From positions 1 through 45,453 of the forward strand of contig DAIDKH010000034.1 in NCBI GenBank assembly GCA_027450145.1: a stretch of DNA of 45,453 nucleotides, given 5' to 3'. The DNA comes from Chthonomonadaceae bacterium (GTDB lineage: Bacteria > Armatimonadota > Chthonomonadetes > Chthonomonadales > Chthonomonadaceae). The notes under the pieces were generated by a model. It saw only the letters and a program-made list of their open reading frames with translations, was not told the DNA's origin and searched no databases. The position numbers and the translations under genes were made by a program. Positions 31,233 through 39,917 of this stretch are shown one piece after another (within the stretch, counting starts at the first letter, position 1; the number at the start of each line of letters is the position of its first letter).

Positions 31233-32723
31233 ATGACGCCATTTAAGCATGACGCGGCACAATTGTCGCCATATATTTCCCACTTACGGTCGTTTTCTGA
31301 AACAAATGGGCTATGGACTCCAGGCAATACGTTGCTAGTTGGTCTTTCCGGCGGCCAGGACTCCGTGGCAATGTTGTTACTCTTGGCGACGCTTCGGGAA
31401 ACGTACGACCTCTACATCCATGCAGTTCATGTGCACCACGGCATACGCGGCGTGGAGGCGGATGGCGATGCCCAGTTCTGCAAGGACCTGTGCGCTGAAT
31501 ACAACATACCTCTCTCCTTGAATTATGTGAACATTCCCGAGATCTGCCAAAGGATGCGCCTGGGGACCCAGGAGGCCGCGCGCATCGAACGGCACAGGGT
31601 ATTACGAGGCGCAATGCTTGAGGTAGGAGCATCAGCTATCGCCCTCGCACATACCAGCGATGACCGAGTTGAGACGCTTTTATTCAACCTCCTGCGTGGC
31701 TCCGGTGTTGCAGGTGCTGTCGCAATGCAGGCTGTCAGCCCACCAATCATTCGGCCTATCCTCTCGCTTAAGCGCGCACAAACCATGGAGATCTGCAATC
31801 ACTTCGGCATACAACCTCGATGCGACGCAAGCAACCTGGATGCGCACTATACCAGGAATCGCATTCGAACGGAACTGCTGCCGGGTTTGAGGGCGTACTA
31901 CAATGAAGGCGTAGATGACGCTCTCCTTCGGTTTGCGGACGTATTGCAGGCAGAAGAGGAAGTTATCGCTTCACTGGCTCGTCAATCCTTTTGCCAATGT
32001 GCAGACTTGACCGAAAGTCGTGTCAGGCTTCCAATACCACTTCTTCGGCAGCATCCAATTGCACTGCAGCGACGGATGATACGCCTTGCAGTGGAGTTCC
32101 TAGCAGGATCGCTGGTCGATGTATCGTTTTCAACTGTGGACGGCGCTCTTCGCGCTATGAGGAGCCAAAAGCATTTTGGAGAGGATCTTCCCGAGCACAA
32201 GGGAGCAACGCCCTTAAGAATAGTTGTTAATGCCGACAGTATTTCCGTAGTGCCAAAGGTGGGTAGTGCAGAGTCAGTGCCCCTCAACGTCTGGAGTATA
32301 ACCGCTATGGTTCCCGGTACAACCTACCTACCGGGCGGCTCCTCAATCATCACGGCACTTGCGGAGACAAAGGACGAACTGTATTCGTCATTAATAAAGG
32401 TAATTAGCTCAACCCAGTCTGCGTATTGCGTTGCAGTTCCAAAGCGGCTTGTACAAGGCGCCTTGGTGGTGAGGTCGGGTCTACCTGGCGATAAAATAAG
32501 TTGCATGGGCATGCGAGGAACAAAGCGTGTAAAAGAGATCTTGCGTCTTGCTGGTGTGCTACCCAGCCTTCGCTCCGCTGTCCCGATTGTAACTACCCCA
32601 GAGGGAACAGTCCTAATTGTGGGTACCTTCGCTCACTCCGCCGACTGTTCACCAATGAGTTCGTTACGGAACGCGACCGCCGAGGAGTACGTCGGCGTGG
32701 TTGTAGTTCCGAAAGGTTTGTGA
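31233..32723 (+). CDS. tilS: tRNA(Ile)-lysidine synthase
   Basis: Adds lysine to C34 of tRNA-Ile(CAU), so that it reads AUA as Ile; essential in most bacteria. 496 residues. The N-type ATP-pyrophosphatase domain has the P-loop SGGQDS at 39-44, then 'HAVHVHHGIRG' and 'ALAHTSDDRVETLLFNLLRGSGVAGA'. The middle region and a C-terminal TilS domain (RSGLPGDKISCMGMRGTKRVKEIL, near 410) make it a full-length type. The ribosome-binding site is weak (AGG 13 nt upstream). It is followed by ftsH, a conserved neighbour pair in many bacteria. Confidence 0.95.
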   Translation: MTPFKHDAAQLSPYISHLRSFSETNGLWTPGNTLLVGLSGGQDSVAMLLLLATLRETYDLYIHAVHVHHGIRGVEADGDAQFCKDLCAEYNIPLSLNYVNIPEICQRMRLGTQEAARIERHRVLRGAMLEVGASAIALAHTSDDRVETLLFNLLRGSGVAGAVAMQAVSPPIIRPILSLKRAQTMEICNHFGIQPRCDASNLDAHYTRNRIRTELLPGLRAYYNEGVDDALLRFADVLQAEEEVIASLARQSFCQCADLTESRVRLPIPLLRQHPIALQRRMIRLAVEFLAGSLVDVSFSTVDGALRAMRSQKHFGEDLPEHKGATPLRIVVNADSISVVPKVGSAESVPLNVWSITAMVPGTTYLPGGSSIITALAETKDELYSSLIKVISSTQSAYCVAVPKRLVQGALVVRSGLPGDKISCMGMRGTKRVKEILRLAGVLPSLRSAVPIVTTPEGTVLIVGTFAHSADCSPMSSLRNATAEEYVGVVVVPKGL

Positions 32724-32729
32724 TATACT
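32701..32729 (+). promoter_or_regulatory. ftsH promoter inside the end of tilS
   Basis: TTGTAG (32701-32706), a 17-nt spacer ending at the tilS stop, and TATACT (32724-32729). A second TATACT follows at 32731. This gives ftsH a start independent of tilS. Confidence 0.55.
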
Positions 32730-32794
32730 TTATACTCTCTGCGTTTGCAGGTTAGCTGCCTACCATCTGGTTGGCGGCACCGCAGGAGGTTGCT

Positions 32795-34759
32795 TTGAAG
32801 ACAGGCACAAGTGTCATCCGTTATGTTTTGGTAATTCTGATCGTTGGGCTCGTTTTAGCAGTTCTATTTAAGCCAGGTATATTCTCCGCATTCGATGGCG
32901 GTTCGCCTAATATGCCGTATTCGCAATTTCGCGCCGATGTCACCAGCGATCCTCAAAACATTAAGAGCGTGGTCATCGACAAAAGCGGAAACGATATGCA
33001 GGTCACCTTCCGCACGCCAACGGTGCCAGGCCGACCAGTTGATCAGAACATCATCCTGCCGGACGCCGCGCAGACTCGCAATGAACTTTACAATGCGATG
33101 CAGCAAAACGGCGTAACCTACAGCTTTACAAGGCCATGGCTCGGTGAGTTCGCACAGACCATTTTATCTGTACTACTGTTCCCGCTTGCGATTTTTGTAA
33201 TGTTCTATTTCCTGTTCATCCGCCAAGCTCAGAACGGCGGTAATCAAGCGATGAATTTCGGAAGAGCACGTGCAAAGCGCCTCACGGATTCGGTGCCGAA
33301 AATCACCTTTGAAGAAGTAGCTGGCGTCGACGAGGCAAAACAGGAACTGGCAGAGATTGTAGAATTTCTCAAAAACGCCAAGAAGTTTATGGCCCTCGGC
33401 GCGAAGATTCCGAAAGGTGTGCTACTTCTCGGACCTCCAGGCTGTGGTAAGACGATGTTAGCCCGAGCCGTTGCAGGTGAGGCTGGAGTGCCATTCTTCC
33501 ACATCTCCGGCTCAGATTTCGTAGAGATGTTTGTGGGCGTTGGCGCCAGTCGCGTACGCGATCTTTTCGAAACTGCAAAGGCTAACCGCCCAGCGCTTAT
33601 CTTTATTGATGAGATCGATGCTGTGGGTCGGCAGCGCGGAGCAGGCCTGGGCGGTGGACACGATGAGCGTGAACAGACGCTCAACCAGTTGTTGGTTGAA
33701 ATGGATGGGTTTGACCCTAACTCGGGTGTCATCATGATTGCGGCCACAAACCGTCCCGATGTTTTGGATCCTGCCTTGCTGAGGCCCGGGCGCTTCGACC
33801 GCCGAGTGGTAGTGGATGCTCCCGATGTTGTTGGCAGGAAGGCGATTTTTCAGGTCCATCTTCGTGGCAAACCCATGGAAAATGATGTAAACGTCGAGAC
33901 CTTGGCAAAGCTAACACCAGGATTTACCGGCGCCGATATCATGAACGTTGTCAACGAGGCGGCAATTTTAGCCGCTCGACGAGACAAAGACAAGATTTCC
34001 ATGCTGGAATTCGACGAGGCGCGCGATCGCGTATTAATGGGTCCAGAGCGCAAAACCCGAATGAATTCCAAGAAACAGCTCGAAATTGTTGCTTATCATG
34101 AGCTCGGACATGCAATCGTTGCCGCCAGGTTGCCTAAAGCCAATCAAGTTTACAAGATTACCATTGTGCCGCGAGGAACTAGCGCTGGCGCTACATGGTT
34201 CCTTCCTAAGGAAGAGGGCCTACGCAGCAAACAAGATATGCTTGACGAGATCACGTGCTCATTGGGCGGACGCGTAGCTGAGGAATTGGTGTTTAACGAC
34301 ATCACAACCGGTGCTTCCCAAGACCTAAATGAAGCAACCGATCTTGCCCGAGGAATGGTGTGCGAATATGGCATGAGCGAGCGTCTGGGTATGGTGCGCC
34401 TCGGAAGGCGCCACGGAAACCCCTTCCTTGGTCGAGACCTGATGGAAGATCGTGACTACAGTGAGGATGTTGCCAGGGCCATCGACGAAGAGGTGCGCGC
34501 GTTCATTGACCAGGGCTACTCCAGAGCTCGTGACATCATAACCGAATATCGCGTCAAGATGGATGAGATTGCGGAAATTCTCCTGGAAAAGGAAACCCTT
34601 ACCAGAGATGAGTTCATGGGCCTAATGGATGGAACCATTAGTGCTGACGACATTCGTAATGGCATGAACACTCCACCACCGACGACGGGAACTCCTCAAT
34701 CTGTGGCTGGGCCCGAACCTCCGCGCATTCACACTAGATTGCGACCGGAACCAGCGTAA
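32795..34759 (+). CDS. ftsH: ATP-dependent zinc metalloprotease
   Basis: A membrane-anchored AAA+ protease that degrades misfolded membrane and short-lived regulatory proteins. The start is TTG at 32795: AGGAGG (32784-32789) is 5 nt upstream, and an earlier in-frame TTG lies before that site. At 654 residues it is standard. Order: TM helix 1 (about 8-28), periplasmic segment, TM helix 2 (about 122-142), AAA domain with Walker A GPPGCGKT near 213 (Cys where most have Thr), Walker B '[12 protein letters not shown]', SRH '[20 protein letters not shown]', and the protease motif HELGH (mostly HEAGH) with third ligand in '[13 protein letters not shown]'. Confidence 0.96.
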   Translation: MKTGTSVIRYVLVILIVGLVLAVLFKPGIFSAFDGGSPNMPYSQFRADVTSDPQNIKSVVIDKSGNDMQVTFRTPTVPGRPVDQNIILPDAAQTRNELYNAMQQNGVTYSFTRPWLGEFAQTILSVLLFPLAIFVMFYFLFIRQAQNGGNQAMNFGRARAKRLTDSVPKITFEEVAGVDEAKQELAEIVEFLKNAKKFMALGAKIPKGVLLLGPPGCGKTMLARAVAGEAGVPFFHISGSDFVEMFVGVGASRVRDLFETAKANRPALIFIDEIDAVGRQRGAGLGGGHDEREQTLNQLLVEMDGFDPNSGVIMIAATNRPDVLDPALLRPGRFDRRVVVDAPDVVGRKAIFQVHLRGKPMENDVNVETLAKLTPGFTGADIMNVVNEAAILAARRDKDKISMLEFDEARDRVLMGPERKTRMNSKKQLEIVAYHELGHAIVAARLPKANQVYKITIVPRGTSAGATWFLPKEEGLRSKQDMLDEITCSLGGRVAEELVFNDITTGASQDLNEATDLARGMVCEYGMSERLGMVRLGRRHGNPFLGRDLMEDRDYSEDVARAIDEEVRAFIDQGYSRARDIITEYRVKMDEIAEILLEKETLTRDEFMGLMDGTISADDIRNGMNTPPPTTGTPQSVAGPEPPRIHTRLRPEPA

Positions 34760-34791
34760 ATACTCTCTGGTTCGTGTGTGCATAAATTAGA

Positions 34792-34825
34792 AAAGGTGTA
34801 CCTGCTCCTGGGCGGGTACACCTTT
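34792..34825 (+). terminator. terminator after ftsH
   Basis: AAAGGTGTACC (34792-34802) and GGTACACCTTT (34815-34825) form an 11-bp stem with a 12-nt loop. The T-run is short (TTTGCATTTG), so efficiency is uncertain. Confidence 0.65.
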
Positions 34826-35074
34826 GCATTTGCCAGGGCTTATCCAGTTAGAAGTACTTGATCCTACAGATTGAGAACTTGCACTATGATTGCGAACAGA
34901 ATAATGTACGCACCCAGCATTACGCTCACCTTCGCTCATCCTTACTCATCACCAGCGAGAGTCAGGTGACCAACTAGGCATATTAGCAGTATCTCGGATT
35001 TTATGCCAGTACTTAGACCTGCCCCAACAGGTGGGTTAAACGCAGTTTCTAACTAGATTGGTATTTGTATTAAA
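34826..35074. other. intergenic region between ftsH and citrate synthase
   Basis: About 250 nt between convergent genes. I see no gene or clear signal here apart from the terminators on each side. Confidence 0.5.
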
Positions 35075-35113
35075 AGGGAGGACTAAGGTCCAAATATGAC
35101 CTCAGTCCTCCCT
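35075..35113 (-). terminator. terminator of citrate synthase
   Basis: AGGGAGGACT (35075-35084) pairs with AGTCCTCCCT (35104-35113). After one mismatch the stem goes on with AGGTC/GACCT. On the minus strand it is followed by TTTTAAT. Confidence 0.88.
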
Positions 35114-35151
35114 CAAATTGCACGAGCGACTTACACTACCAGATCCGTCGG

Positions 35152-36321
35152 CTATCGCTTCTCGATTGGAGTATATGACTGATCACGCGGTCCTACGTAC
35201 TCCGCACGTGGACGAATGATACGCTTGAACGTTATTTGTTCCATCATATGAGCGCACCACCCACTAATCCTACTGATAGCGAAGAGCGGCGTAAACAGGC
35301 GCGTCGACAGGTTCATTTCGTAATAACACGAGGCAGAGAAGCAGTCGACGTTCGCATAGATTGGCTGCTTACCAGCGGCTAGTCTGTCCGGAGTATTACT
35401 AAGCTCATCTACCTTCTTCTCGATGGCTGTTGTCATCTGGAACCACCGGGTGTCACCATGAAGTTCGCCCAGCCTTCGGCTCATTTCCCGCAGGTGAGCC
35501 GCGCGAGGATCTGGTGCTCGATACACAGCATGACCAAAACCGGGTATAGCAACGCGCTTTTCACCAGTTAGCCGAGACGTTACGTACTCGTCCACGCCTT
35601 CCAAGGTTCCAATGGATAACAGCATCTCCATCGTCTCCTCGGCCGCTCCGCCATGTTTTGGCCCCGAAAGTGTGCCGATACCACTAACTGCGCCAGAGTA
35701 GAGATCGGCACCCGTCGCCACAGTTACACGCGTTGCGAACGTAGAGGCATTGATCTCGTGGTCCGCATGAAGGATAAAGTCAATATCCAATGTTCGCGCG
35801 TACAGAGGATCCGGTTGCCCGTCACGAAGCATATAAAGGAAGTTACCTGCCAGGTTAAGATCAGACTTGGGAGCAACGGGTTCTTTGCCCTCTCGCAACC
35901 GTTCAATGGCTGCAACGATGGTAGGCATCTTGGCAATGAGCCGTTCCGATTTTCGGAGATTGGCTTCGTGAGACTGATTTCCGCCATCCGGGTCCCACAT
36001 GCCGAGCGCAGAAACTGCCGTCCGCAGAGCATCCATGGACTGAGCACCGGCAGGAAAACCTCGTAATAGAGCCGCAAGCTCAGGTGAAAGCGTGCGTTCG
36101 TGAACCAACCGTGCGTTAAATTCCGAAAGCTGATTAGCAGACGGTAGATTTCCGTATAAGAGAAGGTAGACCACTTCCTCGAAAGTAGAGTGGCTTGCCA
36201 AATCGTGGATATCGTAGCCTCTATAAAAGAGCCGCCCGGATGCCTGAACGTCGCAGATCTCTGAAGGACCAATAACGACATCACGGAGACCGTCGGCCGC
36301 GGGAGGTGCAGTAGTGGACAT
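35152..36321 (-). CDS. gltA: citrate synthase
   Basis: Condenses oxaloacetate and acetyl-CoA to citrate; 389 residues. The start is the ATG at 36321 (MSTTAPPAADGLRDVV), with GAGGT 8 nt upstream; the longer frame adds 26 unlikely residues. Visible: 'LFYRGYDIHDLASHSTFEEVVYLLLYG' near 33, catalytic His in 'ILHADHEINASTF', 'GTLSGPKHGGAAE' near 200, second His in 'PGFGHAVYR' and catalytic Asp in 'NVDCFSASCYYEM'. The size and the short N-terminus fit the type II/Gram-positive-like dimeric enzyme. 2-methylcitrate synthase is the close alternative, but no methylcitrate genes are nearby. Confidence 0.93.
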   Translation of the reverse strand: MSTTAPPAADGLRDVVIGPSEICDVQASGRLFYRGYDIHDLASHSTFEEVVYLLLYGNLPSANQLSEFNARLVHERTLSPELAALLRGFPAGAQSMDALRTAVSALGMWDPDGGNQSHEANLRKSERLIAKMPTIVAAIERLREGKEPVAPKSDLNLAGNFLYMLRDGQPDPLYARTLDIDFILHADHEINASTFATRVTVATGADLYSGAVSGIGTLSGPKHGGAAEETMEMLLSIGTLEGVDEYVTSRLTGEKRVAIPGFGHAVYRAPDPRAAHLREMSRRLGELHGDTRWFQMTTAIEKKVDELSNTPDRLAAGKQPIYANVDCFSASCYYEMNLSTRLFTPLFAISRISGWCAHMMEQITFKRIIRPRAEYVGPRDQSYTPIEKR

Positions 36322-36428
36322 ACAACAATACCTCGTAGAGCGAAATTGATTGCTGCACCAACGCAGCACGCAGTAATTGTACCCTCTATTGTGCTCCAAA
36401 CTTAAACCGAACGGTAGGCCGGGGCAGG

Positions 36429-36434
36429 TATAAT
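36429..36434 (+). promoter_or_regulatory. -10 element before the secreted helical protein
   Basis: A perfect TATAAT about 25 nt before the gene's TTG start. I see no convincing -35. Confidence 0.4.
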
Positions 36435-36458
36435 TCGCAAAAAAGGGCTAGACTTGTC

Positions 36459-36986
36459 TTGAGACTTTCATACACATTAGTCACAGTTATCTTACTAAGT
36501 ACTTGTAGTTGCATGGTGTGTTTTGGTGAAACGCCAGCAGCTCTACAGCGCGACATCAATCGTCGTGCTGCAGTAGTCGACTCGCTACGCCATAGTTTAC
36601 TAGACGGCCCGGGGGAGCGCACTCCAGGGGAATCTGTACAGCAATATCTAACGGGATTCGTAAAACTTCGCGCCAAGGAGACGTCAGCAGCCTACCGTAA
36701 ACGCGTCAAATACTATGTTACAGCAGCCCTTAACACCTCGACCGTTCTCAAGGGCTTGGCTATACCAGCACCTGGGGCACACGATGAACCCTACAGTACT
36801 GCTGCCTGGAAGGAGATTGTTAAGCTACAGCAATTCCTTCCTCGAAGTGCAAAGCGACTGGGAAGCGCCTTCAACTTAACTGCGCATACGGGCAGGCCCC
36901 TCTCTCCGGCGCCGCTGATAACGTTAATCAACCTGGAACTAGCGGCCTACCAGGCATTACGTGATGCACGACCCAACTTAGGGTGA
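36459..36986 (+). CDS. small secreted protein of unknown function
   Basis: 175 residues starting with TTG (AAAAGGG about 12 nt upstream, which is far). A signal peptide is plausible: LRLSYTLVTVILLSTCSCMVCFGETPA, with three Cys in its h/c region but no standard lipobox. The mature part appears all-helical (ALQRDINRRAAVVDSLRHSLLDG ... VQQYLTGFVKLRAKETSAAYRKRVKYYV ... AWKEIVKLQQFL) with a C-terminal 'LITLINLELAAYQALRDARP'. I do not recognise a family. It is divergent from citrate synthase and 350 nt upstream of the repeat-protein genes. Confidence 0.6.
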   Translation: MRLSYTLVTVILLSTCSCMVCFGETPAALQRDINRRAAVVDSLRHSLLDGPGERTPGESVQQYLTGFVKLRAKETSAAYRKRVKYYVTAALNTSTVLKGLAIPAPGAHDEPYSTAAWKEIVKLQQFLPRSAKRLGSAFNLTAHTGRPLSPAPLITLINLELAAYQALRDARPNLG

Positions 36987-37336
36987 ACCTTCTGAGGAAT
37001 AACTGCTACTAAATTACAGCGTACAAATTGAATTACCGGCTCATTGAATGCCAAACATTGGACGACATCTCCCAGGCATATTCGCGTCCTGTGCACCGCG
37101 GTAAGATGCAGTGATTGGGAGCACGGGCTAAGTGCGTAGGAACAGGTGCACATTGGGTGACTGACTATCGGCGTGCATGCATTGCTTAGAGTAGTCATGC
37201 GTCTCTTTCCAATTGAGCCGATGAGTGATTCGAGCAGGGATTTTAGAGACCTTTGGCGTATAATATACCGGTCAGCCTGTGACAGCACGAAGCTTGCAGG
37301 TACATTTTATGGAGCAATCACTCTCAGGAGGCGAGA
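36987..37336 (+). promoter_or_regulatory. region upstream of the Gly-Met-Pro repeat genes
   Basis: 350 nt without a convincing gene. TATAAT at 37259-37264 sits inside GTATAATATAC, a short palindrome, and would give a ~65-nt leader to the repeat gene. No good -35 is visible. Upstream sequence shows nothing clear. Confidence 0.4.
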
Positions 37337-38146
37337 TTGACAATGCGAAGACGTTCATTTTGGGCGAGTGGCGCCATGCTAGCACTATGTATGTCGGCTT
37401 CTACTGGCTCGGTATTGGCGCAGTCACCAACCAAACGACCAGAAGTAGGGCTGCTTGGAGTGCCGCTCCTTTCTACGTTCCGCACAGTACTTAAGAAGTT
37501 TGGGCAGCCTAACATCATTCAGCCAGGTGTTCCGAATGCATCCGCACTTCCTGCCCCCCCGACATCGCAAAACAACGGGGCCTACGGGCGCAGAGGCGGC
37601 GGCCTCCCGGGCTTACCGGGGATGTCCGGTATGCCTGGTATGCCTGGTATGCCCGGAGGACCTGGGAAGCGCATGCCCGGCATGCCCGGTATGATGGGTC
37701 CTGGTGGGCCGGGAATGATGGGTCCAGGGGGTCCTGGGATGATGGGTGGTCAAGGTGGTTACAACGGTATGAGCGGTTCGCTCAATACCGATGAAGCACC
37801 CAACCTCACCACCTGGTGGTATAACTTCCCTCAGCAGGGCATCCACTACTCGTTCCTCTTCAACCAACAAGGACGTGTGATCCAGATCCAGGCGTATGGG
37901 GATAAGCCACAACCGCATATGGTAAACCCACGAACCGCTGAGGGAATAACTTTTGGCTCCACATTAGGCACCGTTGTTAAGAGATACGGTTGGAGCAACA
38001 GCGGCACAAACAATGGATCTTACGTGCAGTTGGAGTATGGTTTACACAACCGCATCGCCTTCCAGTTGAGCGATAACCACGTAGTGGGTATTGTCCTGGG
38101 GGTAGTGGAAACTCAAAAGCCCCAATACAGCACGAACAACGGCTGA
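37337..38146 (+). CDS. secreted Gly/Met/Pro-repeat protein, shorter paralog
   Basis: 269 residues with a signal peptide (MTMRRRSFWASGAMLALCMSASTGSVLAQ). AGGAGG (37326-37331) is 5 nt before the TTG at 37337 and 11 before an in-frame ATG at 37343; either may be used. A globular half-repeat (GLLGVPLLSTFRTVLKKFGQP, near 38) is followed by a low-complexity block (about 88-140: LPGMSGMPGMPGMPGGPG then GMMGPGGP units), and then a beta-rich part whose end repeats the first motif (GITFGSTLGTVVKRYGWS, near 203). So one repeated domain is split by the Gly/Met/Pro block. The function is unknown; the next gene is its paralog, 50 nt downstream with no terminator between. Confidence 0.75.
   Translation: MTMRRRSFWASGAMLALCMSASTGSVLAQSPTKRPEVGLLGVPLLSTFRTVLKKFGQPNIIQPGVPNASALPAPPTSQNNGAYGRRGGGLPGLPGMSGMPGMPGMPGGPGKRMPGMPGMMGPGGPGMMGPGGPGMMGGQGGYNGMSGSLNTDEAPNLTTWWYNFPQQGIHYSFLFNQQGRVIQIQAYGDKPQPHMVNPRTAEGITFGSTLGTVVKRYGWSNSGTNNGSYVQLEYGLHNRIAFQLSDNHVVGIVLGVVETQKPQYSTNNG
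37590..37755 (+). repeat. Gly/Met/Pro coding repeat, block 1
   Basis: Tandem GMPGMPGM units turn into three copies of a 24-nt repeat encoding MMGPGGPG. Copies are nearly identical at DNA level (CC-T-GG-T-GGG-CC-... variants at third positions). Confidence 0.85.
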
Positions 38147-38196
38147 TATTCTTGTTCGGTGCCTGCCTGGTGTAGCCACCGATGTAGGAGAGAGAC

Positions 38197-39483
38197 ATGC
38201 AGAACGGAACGCTCATATTCGGGAGTGCCGCCTCAGCCGTGCTGATGTTGGCAGCAAGTATAGGACCGGCTTCGGCCGTCGCGCCACACGGTAAATGGCG
38301 CCACGCGCCCACTCACCGCAAATATGCGTCTCACCGCTACGTTAGCCCTATTGAGAAGAGCCTGTTGGGCATTCGCGTCCTCGACACTTATCGCGCAGTG
38401 CTAGACAGGTATGGTGAGCCGTACAGAATATATCGCGCAGGTGAAATGCCTGTGCTCCAGTATGCCTACAACAACTTAGGTGAGAATACCGGAGCGGTTA
38501 CTGGCGTTGGAAACTCCGCCGGCCAAAATTCCGGAACGTTCGGTGCACCCGGCAAAGGGGGCAACTACGGCCGTCCAGGAGCGCCCGGCATGATGGGCCC
38601 AGGTGGGCCTGGAATGATGGGACCAGGTGGACCAGGTATGATGGGCCCGGGTGGACCAGGTATGATGGGACCAGGTGGGCCTGGGGGCCCTCCAGGTATG
38701 GGCAACTATGGCAGCAGCATGCCGGGTATGCCTGGTGGACCGGGAATGATGGGCCCAGGTGGGCCTGGTATGATGGGTCCAGGTGGTATGGGCGGTTACG
38801 GCAACCGAATGTCTGGTATGCCCGGTGGCCCGGGTATGATGGGCCCGGGTGGACCAGGTATGATGGGTCCGGGCAGCAAGGGGGCGCGATTCCCGGGCAT
38901 GGGTGGCGGCCTGAGTGCAAATGGAGCCAACAACCAACAGCCAACATTTGCCGAATCCGGTGGCTTCCAGTGGGTATATTACTACCCCAAACAACAGAGA
39001 GCGTGCACCATTCTCTTCAACAAAGACAAACGAGTAATCCTCATTGCCGAGAGTGGGCGCGACAACGGAATTCCTACCAGCCGGGGTGTCAACCTGGGCT
39101 CGCCGGTAATGCAGGTTTACGAAAAGTACGGCTGGCCGGATAGCATTGAGCAGCAAGGGGATACTATTGCACTGCGGTACAATCTGACGCGACATGCGCA
39201 ATTCAATATTCTTTCGCGCACTAATCGCGTTGTTGATATCACGGTGTTCCTCACCGAAAACCAATTCATTACATTTGAGGCCACATCTGGCGCCGGCATG
39301 GCCGGCCGCTCTGGAATGGGGCCCGGTATGATGGGACCAGGCGGGCCCGGTATGATGGGTCCAGGTGGGCCCGGTATGATGGGACCAGGCGGGCCCGGTA
39401 TGATGGGACCAGGCGGGCCTGGTATGATGGGTCCGGGTGGCAGAGGTATGATGGGTCCTAACGCGGGTGGTGGCGGTGACTAG
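38197..39483 (+). CDS. secreted Gly/Met/Pro-repeat protein, longer paralog
   Basis: 428 residues; signal peptide MQNGTLIFGSAASAVLMLAAS...ASA; GGAGAG 5-10 nt before the ATG. After a basic, His-rich stretch comes the first half-repeat (LLGIRVLDTYRAVLDRYGEPYRI, near 57). A long low-complexity region follows (about 118-235) with eight GPGGPGMM-type units in three clusters, then the beta-rich part (WVYYYPKQQRACTILFNKDKRVILI) and the second half-repeat (GVNLGSPVMQVYEKYGWP, near 297). A C-terminal tail of about seven more units runs nearly to the end. The first protein lacks this tail. The period is 8, not 3, so it is not collagen. It is secreted and possibly surface or matrix material; the function is unknown. 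Confidence 0.75.
   Translation: MQNGTLIFGSAASAVLMLAASIGPASAVAPHGKWRHAPTHRKYASHRYVSPIEKSLLGIRVLDTYRAVLDRYGEPYRIYRAGEMPVLQYAYNNLGENTGAVTGVGNSAGQNSGTFGAPGKGGNYGRPGAPGMMGPGGPGMMGPGGPGMMGPGGPGMMGPGGPGGPPGMGNYGSSMPGMPGGPGMMGPGGPGMMGPGGMGGYGNRMSGMPGGPGMMGPGGPGMMGPGSKGARFPGMGGGLSANGANNQQPTFAESGGFQWVYYYPKQQRACTILFNKDKRVILIAESGRDNGIPTSRGVNLGSPVMQVYEKYGWPDSIEQQGDTIALRYNLTRHAQFNILSRTNRVVDITVFLTENQFITFEATSGAGMAGRSGMGPGMMGPGGPGMMGPGGPGMMGPGGPGMMGPGGPGMMGPGGRGMMGPNAGGGGD
38574..38874 (+). repeat. Gly/Met/Pro coding repeat, block 2
   Basis: Eight near-identical 24-nt units (encoding GPGGPGMM) in clusters of four, two and two, separated by GNYGSS and GGYGNRMSG spacers. Slippage-prone. Confidence 0.88.
39310..39465 (+). 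repeat. Gly/Met/Pro coding repeat, block 3
   Basis: About six to seven tandem 24-nt units encoding MMGPGGPG at the 3' end of the longer gene, more uniform than the other blocks. Confidence 0.88.
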
Positions 39484-39508
39484 TCACAACCTGCAGTAGT
39501 GAATAATG

Positions 39509-39549
39509 AAGGATGTTCCGCAACTAAGTTGTTGTGGAACATCCTTTTT
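39509..39549 (+). terminator. intrinsic terminator after the repeat-protein genes
   Basis: AAGGATGTTCC (39509-39519) and GGAACATCCTT (39536-39546) form an 11-bp stem, followed by TTTTTG. Confidence 0.92.
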
Positions 39550-39917
39550 GTATTCGAACGTTTGACTAAACGTTCCTGCGTCCAACAGCAATTGCTCGCG
39601 GTCCGTAATTCCAATTAGTTCGGGCCAGTGCTCAAATCATCTGTCCACATACCATGGGTTTCATTCGTCGTGGGGCGGCTGTTCGCGACGCACTTCGGTT
39701 GGGCATGTGAAACGTAGGCTTTGTGTAGGCTACACGCGTGACGATGAAATGTCCCTGACTCCACGCTCAGTAATTGCATTTGGAACGGGTCCGAACGTGC
39801 AGTACATTTAGTCGAGGATTCATACCGCAACATTGAGGGACTGAGATTTCTAGTAATGACGCAATGGCACGGGGCAGATCTTTCACAAATCTAGAACCGC
39901 TACTTCAAGGTGCACCA
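39550..39917. other. intergenic region, includes an 8-bp palindromic hairpin
   Basis: 368 nt between convergent units. GAACGTTT-gact-AAACGTTC (39556-39575) is a perfect 8-bp hairpin right after the terminator, perhaps a backup stop or a binding site. A 72-codon minus-strand frame lacks any coding sign. Nothing else is seen. Confidence 0.45.

Noticed and set aside
37590-37755. Collagen-like Gly-X-Y domain
   Set aside because: GMP triplets occur only briefly; most of the block has period 8, which breaks the triplet register, so a collagen triple helix is unlikely.
38574-38874. Tandem 24-nt repeats considered as a CRISPR or intergenic repeat array
   Set aside because: The repeats have no unique spacers, stay in frame and code for GPGGPGMM; they are a coding repeat.
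38476-39264. Long minus-strand open frame (262 codons) across the Gly/Met/Pro repeats
   Set aside because: It is a shadow caused by the biased repeat codons; it reads His/Thr-rich repeats and has no ribosome-binding site.
39865-39880. TGGCACGGGGC resembling a sigma-54 -24 element
   Set aside because: No TTGC follows at the right distance.
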